From: Alistipes megaguti
GTDB lineage: Bacteria > Bacteroidota > Bacteroidia > Bacteroidales > Rikenellaceae
Direction: 5' to 3'
Assembly: GCF_900604385.1 (NCBI RefSeq)
Contig: NZ_LR027382.1
Span: 3,084,076 to 3,148,075, forward strand
DNA length: 64,000 bases
Each line of letters opens with the position of its first letter. The stretch's first letter is position 1. The position numbers were made by a program, and so were the translations under genes. Below, piece by piece: positions 50,237 to 58,762 of this stretch. Below the pieces are notes generated by a model. That model ran no database searches, was not told where the DNA came from, and worked only from the letters and a program-made list of their open reading frames with translations.

Positions 50237-50812
50237 TCAGAACTTCACCTCGGGGACCGTTTCGCTCCCCTCCGAAGCCTCGAAATAGGGCTTGCGCTCG
50301 AATCCGAACATCCCGGCAACGAGATTCGTCGGAAAACGCCGAACCGTCCGGTTATAGCTCTCGGCCGCCTGGTTGAAATCCTGGCGCGCTACCGAGATCC
50401 GGTTTTCCGTCCCCTCGAGCTGCGCCTGAAGCTCCAGAAAATTCTGGTTTGCCTTCAGGTCCGGGTAGTTCTCCGCAACGGCGATCAGACGGCCCAGAGC
50501 CGAACGGACCCCAGCCTGCGCCTGCTGGAACTCGGCCAGCCGTTCGGGCGTCAGGTCGTCGGCCGAAAGGTTGATCGACGTGGCCCGCGTCCGCGCTTCG
50601 GTCACCTCCGAGAGCGTCTGCTGCTCGTGCGCCGCGTACCCCTTGACCGTATTGACCAGGTTCGGAATCAGATCCGCACGGCGCTGGTACTGCGTCTCCA
50701 CGTTCGACCACGCACTCCGTACCCGCTCCTCCTTGTTTACCAGCCCGTTGTAGGAGCCGTAAAGGAAGAGGGCCACAACGGCGACTACGCCGATCCAAAT
50801 CCATTTTTTCAT
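50237..50812 (-). CDS. lemA: LemA family membrane protein
   Basis: 191 residues. A single N-terminal helix (about 3-22, IWIGVVAVVALFLYGSYNGL) anchors a long alpha-helical bundle on the outer face of the inner membrane. The family motif is clear: VKEERVRSAWSNVETQYQRR-like at the start (here NKEERVRSAWSNVETQYQRR), then ADLIPNLVNTVKGYAAHEQ, YPDLKANQNFLELQAQLEGTE-type segment, RISVARQDFNQAAESYN and FPTNLVAGMFGF. Function of LemA is unresolved. It is downstream of a TPM-domain protein, a pairing common in bacteria, and overlaps tightly with the EamA exporter gene. Confidence 0.93.
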   Translation of the reverse strand: MKKWIWIGVVAVVALFLYGSYNGLVNKEERVRSAWSNVETQYQRRADLIPNLVNTVKGYAAHEQQTLSEVTEARTRATSINLSADDLTPERLAEFQQAQAGVRSALGRLIAVAENYPDLKANQNFLELQAQLEGTENRISVARQDFNQAAESYNRTVRRFPTNLVAGMFGFERKPYFEASEGSETVPEVKF

Positions 50813-51000
50813 TGTTCTCGTTTGTTTACTTATTTATTATTATTCCTGTTTTCCCGTTTTCATGCGGCTTCTGCAGGCCCGGATTATCGGGGCTCCGGCT
50901 TGAGAGGGTCGCTCCGCCCGGTGTCACCCGCAAGGTGCAAGCCAGACCCCGGCATCATCCGCAGACCGTCCTCGGCCCGAGAGACAAATCCAGGCCGGCG

Positions 51001-51915
51001 TCACCAGCTCGAACCGGCTCCGCCGCCACCGAACGAACCACCGCCAAAGCCGCCACCGAACGAACCCCGGCCGCCGCCGAAGCCCCCCAGTCCGCCGCCG
51101 ATGAACACTCCGCCACCCGGACCTCCGAAATGATCGTCGCCGTAGGAGCGGAACCGACGACGGAACCGATGTCCGCAATGCCGGCACTCATACTCGCACT
51201 CCTCGACCCGATAGGCCGGTGTCACCTCCAGCGTCTGCTCCGACACCTGGCGCAGCGCACGGTGTCCGCAATTCGGGCACGGGGTGCGCATCCGTTGCCG
51301 GCCCAGCCACACCAGCAGCGGAAGGCCCACGAAAACACCTCCGATCAGCGCCAGAATCGCCCACCACGGAAGCTCTCCGTCGGACGCCTCGCTCAAATCC
51401 GGATCGCCCCCCTCGAGCACCCGGGCCGCAGCCTCCACGCCGCTGACCATGCCCGCACTGTAATCCCCCGTACGGAAGAAGGGAATCATGCGCTGCATCT
51501 GGATCCGCTTGCAGAGGGCGTCGGGAAGGATGCCCTCCAGTCCGCCTCCCGTCACGAAGCGAATCTCGCGCAGATCCTTCACCAGCAGGATTCCCAGTCC
51601 GTTGTTGCTCTGCGAAGAGCCCACGCCCCAACTCCGGAAGAGTTCGATGGCAAACGAAAAAGTATCACCGCCGGCTATGTCGTCAACGGCCACAACGGCC
51701 ACCTGCGCCAGCCCCCGCGTGCGAAGCGACGCACAGATCGAGTCGATCCGCCGGGTCGCATCCGCCGTCAGGATCCCGTCGGGGTCCGACACGTAGCGCC
51801 GCGCATCGAGCCGCTGCACGTTCGGAATCTCCCCGGGGCGGTACGTTCGAGCCTGCGCAGCGGTCAAGCCCAGCAGTCCGAATATCAATATCAGTATGAT
51901 TCGTCGCATCGTCAT
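51001..51915 (-). CDS. TPM-domain membrane protein (YgcG family) with zinc ribbon
   Basis: 304 residues. Signal peptide or first helix at 1-22, periplasmic TPM domain (about 38-170; DPDGILTADATRRIDSICAS, SNNGLGILLVKDLREIRFVTG, GLEGILPDA), one transmembrane helix (about 185-205, WWAILALIGGVFVGLPLLVW), then a zinc-ribbon-like CPNCGH...CRHCGH with two CxxC pairs and a C-terminal Gly/Ser/Phe repeat tail (FGGGRGSFGGGFGGGSFGGG). This layout is typical of YgcG/TPM proteins found beside LemA. TPM is thought to have phosphatase-like activity in some proteins; the role here is unknown. Two ATGs (51915, 51909) are possible; a -7 box ends 11 bases from the first, so the message is almost leaderless. Confidence 0.9.
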   Translation of the reverse strand: MTMRRIILILIFGLLGLTAAQARTYRPGEIPNVQRLDARRYVSDPDGILTADATRRIDSICASLRTRGLAQVAVVAVDDIAGGDTFSFAIELFRSWGVGSSQSNNGLGILLVKDLREIRFVTGGGLEGILPDALCKRIQMQRMIPFFRTGDYSAGMVSGVEAAARVLEGGDPDLSEASDGELPWWAILALIGGVFVGLPLLVWLGRQRMRTPCPNCGHRALRQVSEQTLEVTPAYRVEECEYECRHCGHRFRRRFRSYGDDHFGGPGGGVFIGGGLGGFGGGRGSFGGGFGGGSFGGGGAGSSW

Positions 51916-51925
51916 ATCTCAAGCG

Positions 51926-51933
51926 CAAAGATA
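51926..51933 (-). promoter_or_regulatory. -7 promoter box of the TPM/lemA/exporter operon
   Basis: TATCTTTG read on the minus strand. Its end is 10 bases before the ATG at 51915, leaving a leader of only a few bases. Confidence 0.65.
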
Positions 51934-51987
51934 ACGAAATATTCTCCCCGTGCAATCCCGGATCGGCCTTGATGCCGTCCCGACCGC

Positions 51988-52026
51988 AAAAAAACGGCCC
52001 GCAATCGCTGCAGGCCGTCCTTTTTA
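51988..52026. terminator. Rho-independent terminator
   Basis: Runs of A, ACGGCC, 13-base loop, GGCCGT, CC, TTTTT. It lies 18 bases past the stop of the small outer-membrane barrel gene (minus strand) and could work in both directions. Confidence 0.7.
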
Positions 52027-52043
52027 GCGTTCGTCGCCGAGGG

Positions 52044-52835
52044 TCAGAAGCGGAAGCTCAGATAGATTCGCATCGACGAGGTCTTCAGCTTGCGCTTCGG
52101 CGCCGACATCTGATCCATCACATCCCCCATCGACGGATTGTCCTCCTCGCCGAACGAATCCTCGTCGAGATCCAGCCCGTCAAACGTCAGACCATTGTAT
52201 TTGGCCGATCCCCAGCGCCATTCGACTCCCAGCGAGATGACCTTCCACGCCACGGCACAGCCCGCATTGAGCATCGTCACGTAGTGGTGATGAAACGTCT
52301 CGTCCATGTAAAGACCAGAATAGGAGGGCGTCACCCGGAAATAGCCGCTCACCTTCAGGTGGTGCACCGGATTGATCGTCACCGACGGTCCGAACTGCAT
52401 ACCGATCTCGGCCTGGTGCATCGCCGACGAGCTGACCTCCTTCGTGCTGGAATCAATCGTGTTCCAGGTCGACTTCGCATAGTTGATGTCCAGCCACGTC
52501 CAGTCCAGACCGAACTTGATCATCCCCGCAATCGGTTTCTTGTGCAGGTAGTAGGTCTTGCCGTAGCTCAGCGACACGCCGAAGTCACTCGTGATGTCGC
52601 CGCCAAAGGTCTTGTCCGTCAGCGTCTGCTTCACATAGCCGATATTGAAATACTTCGCCCGGTCCTTCCAGATCCGACGATTCAGGTCCGCCTGCTTGTA
52701 GGAGTCCCGCTCGGCCGTCAGCTGGTTAACGACCCGCTGCAGCGAATCCTGCTGCCGCGTCACCTCTTCGCTCTGCTGGGCCCGGACCCCCGAAACCGCA
52801 AGAGCCAGAATCATCAGAATGTAAAATTTCTTCAT
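52044..52835 (-). CDS. Outer-membrane beta-barrel protein with short coiled-coil leader
   Basis: 263 residues. Signal peptide 1-19 (ends GVRAQ). A helical stretch at about 20-55 (SEEVTRQQDSLQRVVNQL) looks like a short coiled coil, followed by amphipathic beta strands with alternating aromatic residues: YFNIGYVKQTL, FGVSLSYGKTYYL, MIKFGLDWTWLDINY, and a C-terminal MRIYLSFRF ending in Phe, as outer-membrane barrels do. I do not recognise a named family. Between barrel strands are charged loops such as DGLDLDEDSFGEEDNPS. I chose the ATG at 52835 for the signal peptide; a -7 box about 100 bases upstream supports it. Role unknown. Confidence 0.82.
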   Translation of the reverse strand: MKKFYILMILALAVSGVRAQQSEEVTRQQDSLQRVVNQLTAERDSYKQADLNRRIWKDRAKYFNIGYVKQTLTDKTFGGDITSDFGVSLSYGKTYYLHKKPIAGMIKFGLDWTWLDINYAKSTWNTIDSSTKEVSSSAMHQAEIGMQFGPSVTINPVHHLKVSGYFRVTPSYSGLYMDETFHHHYVTMLNAGCAVAWKVISLGVEWRWGSAKYNGLTFDGLDLDEDSFGEEDNPSMGDVMDQMSAPKRKLKTSSMRIYLSFRF

Positions 52836-52938
52836 GCCTTTGCTGTTTATTGTATGTTTGGTAAATGAGTGTTCCGTCTCCGTTCCACCGCCCGGCTCCT
52901 CGACTGCAGTCAGGCCACCTCCATGCACACAATTTCGA

Positions 52939-52946
52939 CAAAGATA
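52939..52946 (-). promoter_or_regulatory. -7 promoter box of the barrel protein gene
   Basis: TATCTTTG read on the minus strand gives a leader of about 95 bases before the ATG at 52835. It excludes an upstream start at 52952. Confidence 0.55.
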
Positions 52947-52992
52947 GATCATTTTTTCCTTTCGGAAAAGTTTTTTCCCCGATCTTTTCTGT

Positions 52993-54276
52993 TCATCGCG
53001 TCAGAATCCGCCAGCTCCACGGCTCCATATCCTCCTCGACCCGACCCCGGAACTCATAGGCACAGCCCGTCATCGCATCCGTATACATCCCCGCGTAGAT
53101 CCCCGTATAGTAGTCGGCGTGGATCCGGTAGGGCGACAGGTTCATCACCGCAATCACCCGATTGCCCGAAACTTCGCGAACCAGGATCATCAGGCAGTCC
53201 TCCGCATTGTTGCGGATCTCCAGCAGCTTGCCCCCGCGACCGCCCGACGCCAGCGCCGCATTCGCATGTCGCAACGACGTCAATCGCCGCAAAAACTGCG
53301 TATGCCCGTTCTCGTGGTAGCGCTCGGCCGGAATCGGATCCCGGTCGAAAAACGAAAACGAATGGTCGTAACCGATCTCCTGCCCCGTGTAGAGCAGCGG
53401 CAGCCCCCGCGGCACGACAAACGTGAAGAGCGTCATCACGGCCCGCGCCGCCCCCAGACGCGCGAACTCCGTACCGTTCCAGCTGTTCTCGTCGTGGTTG
53501 GTCGTGAAGCTCAGGCGCATGGCCCACTCCGGATAACGGTGCTGATCGGCGTAAAGGTAGTCCCGCAGCGAGGTCACACGGACCCGTTGGGCCGCCACGT
53601 CGTTCATCAAATGGTGCATCTCCCACGCATAGCACGCATCGAAGGCCCCCTGTTCGAAGAGGTTCGGCTGCTCGGCCTCGGCCAGCAGAAACAGATCCGG
53701 TTTCAAGGCCCGAAGCCGCCGGGCCGTCGCATTCCAGAAGGCAATCGGAACCAGCATCGCCATGTCGCACCGGAAACCGTCGACGCCGTGTTCCCGGATC
53801 CAGAACTCCATCGCCGAGGCCTGGTCCTCCCACACGCCCGGCTCCGCATAGTTGAGTTTGGCCGTGTCGCTCCAGTCGCACGGGATGACCGCCGCACCCG
53901 ACGAATCCCGCTCGTACCACGACGCCGGGCGTTCGCTCAACCACCGCGCATCCCGCGACGTGTGGTTGGCCACCCAGTCCAGCAGCACCTTCAGTCCCAG
54001 CCGGTGCGCCTCCGCAACAAAGGCATCGAAATCGGCCAGCGTCCCCAACTCCGGATTCACCGCACAGTAGTCCCGGATCGAATAGTAGGACCCCAGCGTC
54101 CCCTTGCGCGACTCGACTCCGATCGGACAGATCGGCATCAACCACACGGCATCAATACCCAACTCCTTGAGAAACGCCAACTTCGCAGCTGCCGCACGGA
54201 GCGTCCCCTCCGGCGTCAACTGACGCACGTTCATCTCATAAATCACCGCCTGATAACTCCATTCCGGATGCAACAT
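52993..54276 (-). CDS. GH13 alpha-amylase-family glycosidase, cytoplasmic
   Basis: 427 residues with no signal peptide, so cytoplasmic, probably for glycogen or imported malto-oligosaccharides. The TIM barrel has all GH13 regions: DWVANHTS (region I), GFRCDMA (nucleophile Asp171), LLAEAE (acid/base Glu200) and TNHDENSW (Asp262). An early VIYEMNVRQLTPEGTL and VWLMPICPIG are also typical. A small C-terminal beta domain follows. The length is at the short end for the family. I chose the ATG at 54276, which starts MLHPEWSYQ; the frame to 54369 adds an unlikely sequence. Exact specificity (alpha-amylase, maltodextrin glucosidase or transferase) cannot be set from these motifs. Confidence 0.93.
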   Translation of the reverse strand: MLHPEWSYQAVIYEMNVRQLTPEGTLRAAAAKLAFLKELGIDAVWLMPICPIGVESRKGTLGSYYSIRDYCAVNPELGTLADFDAFVAEAHRLGLKVLLDWVANHTSRDARWLSERPASWYERDSSGAAVIPCDWSDTAKLNYAEPGVWEDQASAMEFWIREHGVDGFRCDMAMLVPIAFWNATARRLRALKPDLFLLAEAEQPNLFEQGAFDACYAWEMHHLMNDVAAQRVRVTSLRDYLYADQHRYPEWAMRLSFTTNHDENSWNGTEFARLGAARAVMTLFTFVVPRGLPLLYTGQEIGYDHSFSFFDRDPIPAERYHENGHTQFLRRLTSLRHANAALASGGRGGKLLEIRNNAEDCLMILVREVSGNRVIAVMNLSPYRIHADYYTGIYAGMYTDAMTGCAYEFRGRVEEDMEPWSWRILTR

Positions 54277-54536
54277 GTATCTTACAGCTTTTTCGTTTAT
54301 GATTCCTGTCCGGATTCGGTCGCAGCAACGCGTGGATGCCTCAAAAAAGAGAGGAGAGTTCTCTCGCAAAACAGAGCTGCTCCCTTCCTAACTCCGACCG
54401 CTCGGAACATGCTCCGAATCCGATTTTTTTCGTTTTCGGACACCAAAGATACAATTTTTTCCCGAATCGCCCGCTTCAAATCCTTTTCCAATGTGAAATA
54501 GCTCGCTCCGGAAAACAAAAATATCGGATTTTTCAC

Positions 54537-54544
54537 TATCTTTG
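54537..54544 (+). promoter_or_regulatory. -7 promoter box of the polysaccharide export genes
   Basis: TATCTTTG, giving a leader of about 30 bases to the ATG at 54581. It makes an upstream start at 54542 impossible. No clear -33 element. Confidence 0.65.
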
Positions 54545-54580
54545 CAAACCGAGTCACACCAAATATCTATTTTTTTAGAA

Positions 54581-55387
54581 ATGAGCAACCTATACCGTCT
54601 CGTCGGATTCGCACTGCTGGGGCTTCTCCTCGCATCGTGCTCCGCCCAGAAACGTGTCTGGTACCTGCAGGATGTCCAACCAGCTACCCCCGAGCAGATC
54701 GTGCAGAACGGGGAGATCCGGATCAAACCCCTCGACCGTCTGATCGTCGTCGTAAACAGCAAGGACCCCGAACTCGCCGTACCGTTCAACTCCTCGACGG
54801 CCATGAGCTCTCTCTCAGGCAGCAGCACGACCTCGACCAACAGCATCGAGTCGCTCCAGACCCGAACCGTCGATGAGAACGGATGCATCCTGATGCCCAT
54901 CATCGGGACCGTCAAGTGCGAGGGCCTCACCCGCAACGAACTCGCCCGGCTGATTGCCGACAAGATCGTCGAGGGCGGCTACATCAACGACCCCTCGGTA
55001 AACGTACAGTTCTCCGACATGAAGTTCTCCGTCATCGGAGAGGTCGCCCATCCCGGCAGCTTCGAGATCGACCGCGACCGGATCTCGATCCTCGACGCAC
55101 TGGCCATGGCCGGCGACATGACCGTTTACGGCATGCGCAACGAAGTCATCGTTGCCCGCGAGGCAGACGGCAAACGGACCATCGAGGTACTCGATCTTAC
55201 CTCGAAAGATGTCTTCAACTCCCCGGCCTTCTACCTCCAGCAGAACGACGTCGTATACGTCAAGCCCAACAAGTACAAGGCCCAGTCGGCCGAGATCAGC
55301 CAGAACCGAAGCTTCTATCTCTCGCTCGTCAGCACGGCGATCTCCGTCATTACGCTCACCGTCTCCATCATCTCCCTCGCCAAATAA
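54581..55387 (+). CDS. Wza-like polysaccharide export lipoprotein
   Basis: 268 residues; outer-membrane lipoprotein that forms the channel for capsule or exopolysaccharide. Lipobox LLLASC (Cys20). Poly_export domain (about 35-130: VWYLQDVQPATPEQI, GEIRIKPLDRLIVVVNSKDPE, then VDENGCILMPIIGTVKCEGL), SLBB-like region (about 130-220: DMKFSVIGEVAHPGSFEI, ISILDALAMAGDMTVYGMR), and a C-terminal hydrophobic helix (about 248-266), the position where Wza has its membrane-crossing helix. It is 9 bases ahead of the Wzc-like kinase, as in capsule operons, but no glycosyltransferase genes follow in this window. Confidence 0.9.
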   Translation: MSNLYRLVGFALLGLLLASCSAQKRVWYLQDVQPATPEQIVQNGEIRIKPLDRLIVVVNSKDPELAVPFNSSTAMSSLSGSSTTSTNSIESLQTRTVDENGCILMPIIGTVKCEGLTRNELARLIADKIVEGGYINDPSVNVQFSDMKFSVIGEVAHPGSFEIDRDRISILDALAMAGDMTVYGMRNEVIVAREADGKRTIEVLDLTSKDVFNSPAFYLQQNDVVYVKPNKYKAQSAEISQNRSFYLSLVSTAISVITLTVSIISLAK

Positions 55388-55396
55388 ACTCCGATC

Positions 55397-57898
55397 ATGA
55401 TCGAACAGCAACCGAACAACATACCCCAACAAGCCTTTAACGACGACCAGGCCGGGGCCATCAACCTGCACGACATCATCCGCATGATCCTGATGAACTG
55501 GTACTGGTTCGTCCTCTCGGTTCTCGTCTGCCTCGGTGTGGCATACTACTACCTGGCCAAAACCCCGAAAATATACAGCCGGACAGCCACCATCCTCGTC
55601 AAGGACTCACGGAAGGGCGGCGCACCCGAGCTCTCGGCCTTCAGCGACCTGGCCAGCTTCCAGACCCAACGCAGCGTCGACAACGAAATCTATATCCTCC
55701 AGTCTCGCCGGCTGATGTCCGAAGTCGTCCGACGCCTCAACCTCACCGAAGCATACTCCATTCACGAGCACCTCCGCGACCGGGACCTCTACGGACAGTC
55801 ACCCATCGACGTGGACTTCATCAACGGCGACGACAACCAGTCCCTTTCGATGACCGTAACGCCCCGCGGCGAACAGCAGATCGAAATCTCCCAGTTCCAG
55901 GACGGCTTCGTCTCCAAACAGGAGAGCCGCTCGGTCGTGACCGCTCAGTACGGTGACACGATCCCCACGCCCATTGGCGAAATCGTCGTCCACAAGACCC
56001 TCTACATGAATCCCGAATTCAACGGCGTCCCCATCCGGGTCGGGAAGAGTTCGCTCAAGGCCCTGACCGACGCCTACCGCGGAGCCATCAAGTGCGATGT
56101 GGCCAAGCAGGGATCCGTGGTCACCATCTCGATGAGCAACTCCGTCGCCAAACGCGCCGAAGATGTCATCAATACCCTGATCGACGTCTATGAAAAGGAC
56201 GCCATCGACGACAAACGCCGCGTTTCGGTCACAACGGCCGAATTCATCAAGTCCAGACTCGAGGTCATCGGACGTGAACTCGGCGACGTGGATCGCGACA
56301 TCGAAAACATCAAAAAGGACAATCAGATGGTCGACATCGCCTCGGAAGCCACACGCAGCGTCACCGAAAGCTCGCAGTACAAGGCCGAAGGACTCTCGCT
56401 CGACAATCAGATCAATGTCGCTCAGTTCATCCGCAGCTATCTGAGCGACCCCTCCAAAGCCGGAGAGTTGATCCCCGCCATGGCCTCGGTCACCAATGCC
56501 GCCGTCTCGGCTCAGATCGACGAGTACAACACCTCGATCCTACAGCGTGAAAAACTCCTCGAAAACAGTTCCGAAAACAGTCCCGTCATCCGCGATCTGG
56601 ACAACCTGCTCGCCGCGATCCGCCGAACCATCATCGCTTCGCTCGACTCCCACATCTCGACTCTCGAGATCCAGCGCGATGCCATGCGGCGCGAAGAGGA
56701 GCTCGCAAACCGGCGCATCTCGACCATGCCCTCCCAGGAGAAGGTCATCCTCGGAATCACCCGCCAGCAGAAGATCAAGGAGGAGCTGTTCCTCTACCTG
56801 CTCAACAAACAGGAGGAGAACCAACTCAACTATGCCGTCGCCGAGAGCAACTCCCGGACCATCGACGCAGCATACGGCAGCAATGCCCCCATCTCGCCCC
56901 GACCGATGATGATCCTCGGAATCGCACTGGTCGTCGGTCTGGCCATCCCGTTCGGTCTGCTCTTCCTGATCAGCATGCTCGACACCACCATTCGCGGCCG
57001 CAAGGATATCGAAGACCACCTCAGCGCTCCCTTCCTGGGCGACATCCCCTACCACGAAGGCGAAAGCCAGGACGGAGTCGTCGTCCGCGAAACCGGCCGC
57101 GACGCCATATCAGAAGCTTTCCGGATCCTCCGCTCGAACATGTCCTTCATGAGCGTTTCGGCCGGAAACGAAATGAGGACCATCCTCTTCACCTCGTCGA
57201 ATCCCCACGCCGGAAAGACGTTCATCGCCATGAACCTCACCATGACGCTCGCCATGGCCGGCAAACGCGTCGTGCTGGTCGATCTCGACCTGCGACGTCA
57301 TACCCTCTCCACGCTCATGGGACACGGGAAAACCCGAAACGGCGTCACCGGCTACCTCGCCGGATCGATCGCCGATATCGACTCGATCATCAACAAAACC
57401 TCCTACCACGAGAATTTCGACGTCGTATATGCCGGGGTTCAACCACCCAATCCCACCGAAATGCTCCTTTCCGAGAAGCTCGACCGGCTGATCGGTGAAC
57501 TGCGCAGAAAATACGACTATGTCTTCATCGACAGTACTCCCGCCATGTCGGTGGCCGATGCCGTGATCACCGACCGGCTCTCGGATCTCTGCATCTACAT
57601 CGTCCGCGAAGGCGTCCTCGACCGCCGGCAGCTCCCCGACATCGAGCGACTCTATCGCGAAAAGAAACTCCACAACATGTGCATCGTCCTCAACGGTGCC
57701 CGCACCCGCCGTCACGGGTATGGCTACGGGTATGGTTACGGATATGGCTACGGATATGGCTACGGATACGGCTACGGATACGGGTATGGGTACGGCGACG
57801 ACTATCACGACGAAAGCTATCGCAAACGCATCAAGGATTTCCTCCTCTCGCTGACCCGCCGTCACCACAAGGACCACGACCATAAACACAAACACTGA
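55397..57898 (+). CDS. Wzc-like polysaccharide co-polymerase and tyrosine autokinase (BY-kinase)
   Basis: 833 residues; controls chain length and export of surface polysaccharide through cycles of tyrosine phosphorylation. N-terminal Wzz-type domain with TM1 at about 34-53 and TM2 at about 504-528, and a periplasmic helical stretch between. The cytoplasmic kinase has Walker A SSNPHAGKTFIAMNL (about 600-614), Walker A' VVLVDLDLRR and Walker B YDYVFIDSTP. The C-terminal Tyr cluster is unusual: thirteen Gly-Tyr pairs in a row (residues 774-799), then DDYHDESY and a Lys/His-rich end. Fused co-polymerase and kinase is normal for Bacteroidetes. It follows the Wza-like gene by 9 bases. Confidence 0.94.
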   Translation: MIEQQPNNIPQQAFNDDQAGAINLHDIIRMILMNWYWFVLSVLVCLGVAYYYLAKTPKIYSRTATILVKDSRKGGAPELSAFSDLASFQTQRSVDNEIYILQSRRLMSEVVRRLNLTEAYSIHEHLRDRDLYGQSPIDVDFINGDDNQSLSMTVTPRGEQQIEISQFQDGFVSKQESRSVVTAQYGDTIPTPIGEIVVHKTLYMNPEFNGVPIRVGKSSLKALTDAYRGAIKCDVAKQGSVVTISMSNSVAKRAEDVINTLIDVYEKDAIDDKRRVSVTTAEFIKSRLEVIGRELGDVDRDIENIKKDNQMVDIASEATRSVTESSQYKAEGLSLDNQINVAQFIRSYLSDPSKAGELIPAMASVTNAAVSAQIDEYNTSILQREKLLENSSENSPVIRDLDNLLAAIRRTIIASLDSHISTLEIQRDAMRREEELANRRISTMPSQEKVILGITRQQKIKEELFLYLLNKQEENQLNYAVAESNSRTIDAAYGSNAPISPRPMMILGIALVVGLAIPFGLLFLISMLDTTIRGRKDIEDHLSAPFLGDIPYHEGESQDGVVVRETGRDAISEAFRILRSNMSFMSVSAGNEMRTILFTSSNPHAGKTFIAMNLTMTLAMAGKRVVLVDLDLRRHTLSTLMGHGKTRNGVTGYLAGSIADIDSIINKTSYHENFDVVYAGVQPPNPTEMLLSEKLDRLIGELRRKYDYVFIDSTPAMSVADAVITDRLSDLCIYIVREGVLDRRQLPDIERLYREKKLHNMCIVLNGARTRRHGYGYGYGYGYGYGYGYGYGYGYGYGYGDDYHDESYRKRIKDFLLSLTRRHHKDHDHKHKH
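57716..57793 (+). repeat. 6-bp coding repeat (13 units) encoding (Gly-Tyr)13
   Basis: Thirteen GGNTAY units in a row. Mixed codons (GGC/GGA/GGG/GGT, TAT/TAC) and a partial 12-bp super-repeat (GGCTACGGATAT) show it grew by slippage. Changes in unit number stay in frame and alter the number of tyrosines in the kinase tail. Confidence 0.95.
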
Positions 57899-57909
57899 TC
57901 CGTCCGACC

Positions 57910-58299
57910 ATGGCCATTCATCACGCTGTCATAGCCGTCGATTTCGACGGTACGGTTGTCACCCACGCCTATCCCGAGATCGGAGAAGATGCCGGTGCGG
58001 TCCCCGTACTCAAGGAGCTGGTCGAGAACGGCTGCCGGTTGATCCTCTACTCGATGCGGCACGGCAAACTGCTCGATCAGGCCGTGGCCTGGTTCCGCGA
58101 AAAGGGAATCCCCCTCTACGCCGTAAACGAAAACCCCGAGCAGAAACGGTGGACCTCCTCGCCGAAGGTGCACGCCGATCTCTACATCGACGACAGCAAC
58201 CTGGGTTGTCCCCTGCGATTCATCGACGGCGTAAAACGTCCCGTCGCCGATTGGGTACGCATTCGCGAACAGCTCGTCCGCGAAGGATTCCTCGACTGA
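57910..58299 (+). CDS. Small HAD-like hydrolase
   Basis: 129 residues. HAD motif I VDFDGTVV (nucleophile Asp11 and Asp13), a motif II candidate LYSMRHG, and a C-terminal DLYIDDSNLG (motif IV). The region between is short, so there is almost no cap domain, as in small polynucleotide-phosphatase-like and sugar-phosphatase-like HAD proteins. It resembles small Bacteroides HAD proteins found beside capsule genes. Located 11 bases behind the Wzc-like gene in the same operon, so a role in nucleotide-sugar or sugar-phosphate supply is possible. Substrate unknown. A G9 run begins 2 bases after the stop. Confidence 0.85.
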   Translation: MAIHHAVIAVDFDGTVVTHAYPEIGEDAGAVPVLKELVENGCRLILYSMRHGKLLDQAVAWFREKGIPLYAVNENPEQKRWTSSPKVHADLYIDDSNLGCPLRFIDGVKRPVADWVRIREQLVREGFLD

Positions 58300-58301
58300 C
58301 C

Positions 58302-58310
58302 GGGGGGGGG
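58302..58310 (+). repeat. G9 homopolymer just past the HAD gene
   Basis: Nine G right after the HAD stop codon, joining the start of the 18-bp repeat array. No frame affected. Confidence 0.9.
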
Positions 58311-58437
58311 TGAGAGCGGCCGGAGAAGTGAGGGGCGGCCGGAAAAGAGATGGCGGCCGGAGAAGTGAGAGCGGCCGGAGAAGTGAGGACAGCCGGAAAA
58401 GAGAGGACAGCCGGAAAAGAGAGGACAGCCGGAAAAG
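58311..58437 (+). repeat. 18-bp tandem repeat array, seven units
   Basis: Seven units of the form TGAGNNCNGCCGGANAAG. The last three are almost identical (AGAGGACAGCCGGAAAAG); the first four are older variants with GCGGCCGG. It fills the gap between the HAD gene and the hybrid regulator, with unrelated non-repeat DNA in 58438-58700. Confidence 0.9.
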
Positions 58438-58700
58438 AGAGACTGACAGGCAGGTCAAGCGGGCGGAGGTCCGACCAGGACAGCGGTCCGATCAAAACAA
58501 CAGTCTGATCAGGGCAGAAGTCCAGACAAATCGGCTACCCGACCTGAGCGTCGGTCCGACTAAAACGGCAACCCTGCCAAGATGAGGCTCAACGAAGGCG
58601 TCAACCCTACCAAAACCAACGGCCCTAACGAGAAAAACGAACCGCTGAAGACGAGTGACATAACGTCGCAGGCAAGGTCTCCGACATCCGTTGCATCCAA

Positions 58701-58727
58701 CCCCGATTTGGCAAAATCGGGGTTTTG
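58701..58727 (+). terminator. Terminator-like hairpin upstream of the hybrid regulator
   Basis: CCCCGATTT, loop GGCA, AAATCGGGG followed by TTTTG: a perfect 9-bp stem. It lies between the repeat array and the hybrid regulator start and would stop transcripts coming from the Wza/Wzc genes. Its T-run is short. Confidence 0.65.
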
Positions 58728-58738
58728 TCGTACCTTTA
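58707..58738 (+). promoter_or_regulatory. Promoter of the hybrid regulator, overlapping the hairpin
   Basis: TTTG at 58707-58710, a 20-base spacer and TACCTTTA at 58731-58738, one base off TAnnTTTG. Transcription would start near 58745, 18 bases before the GTG start. The -33 element lies inside the hairpin. Confidence 0.55.
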
Positions 58739-58762
58739 GGAGAAAATCCAGACTCTACGAAC

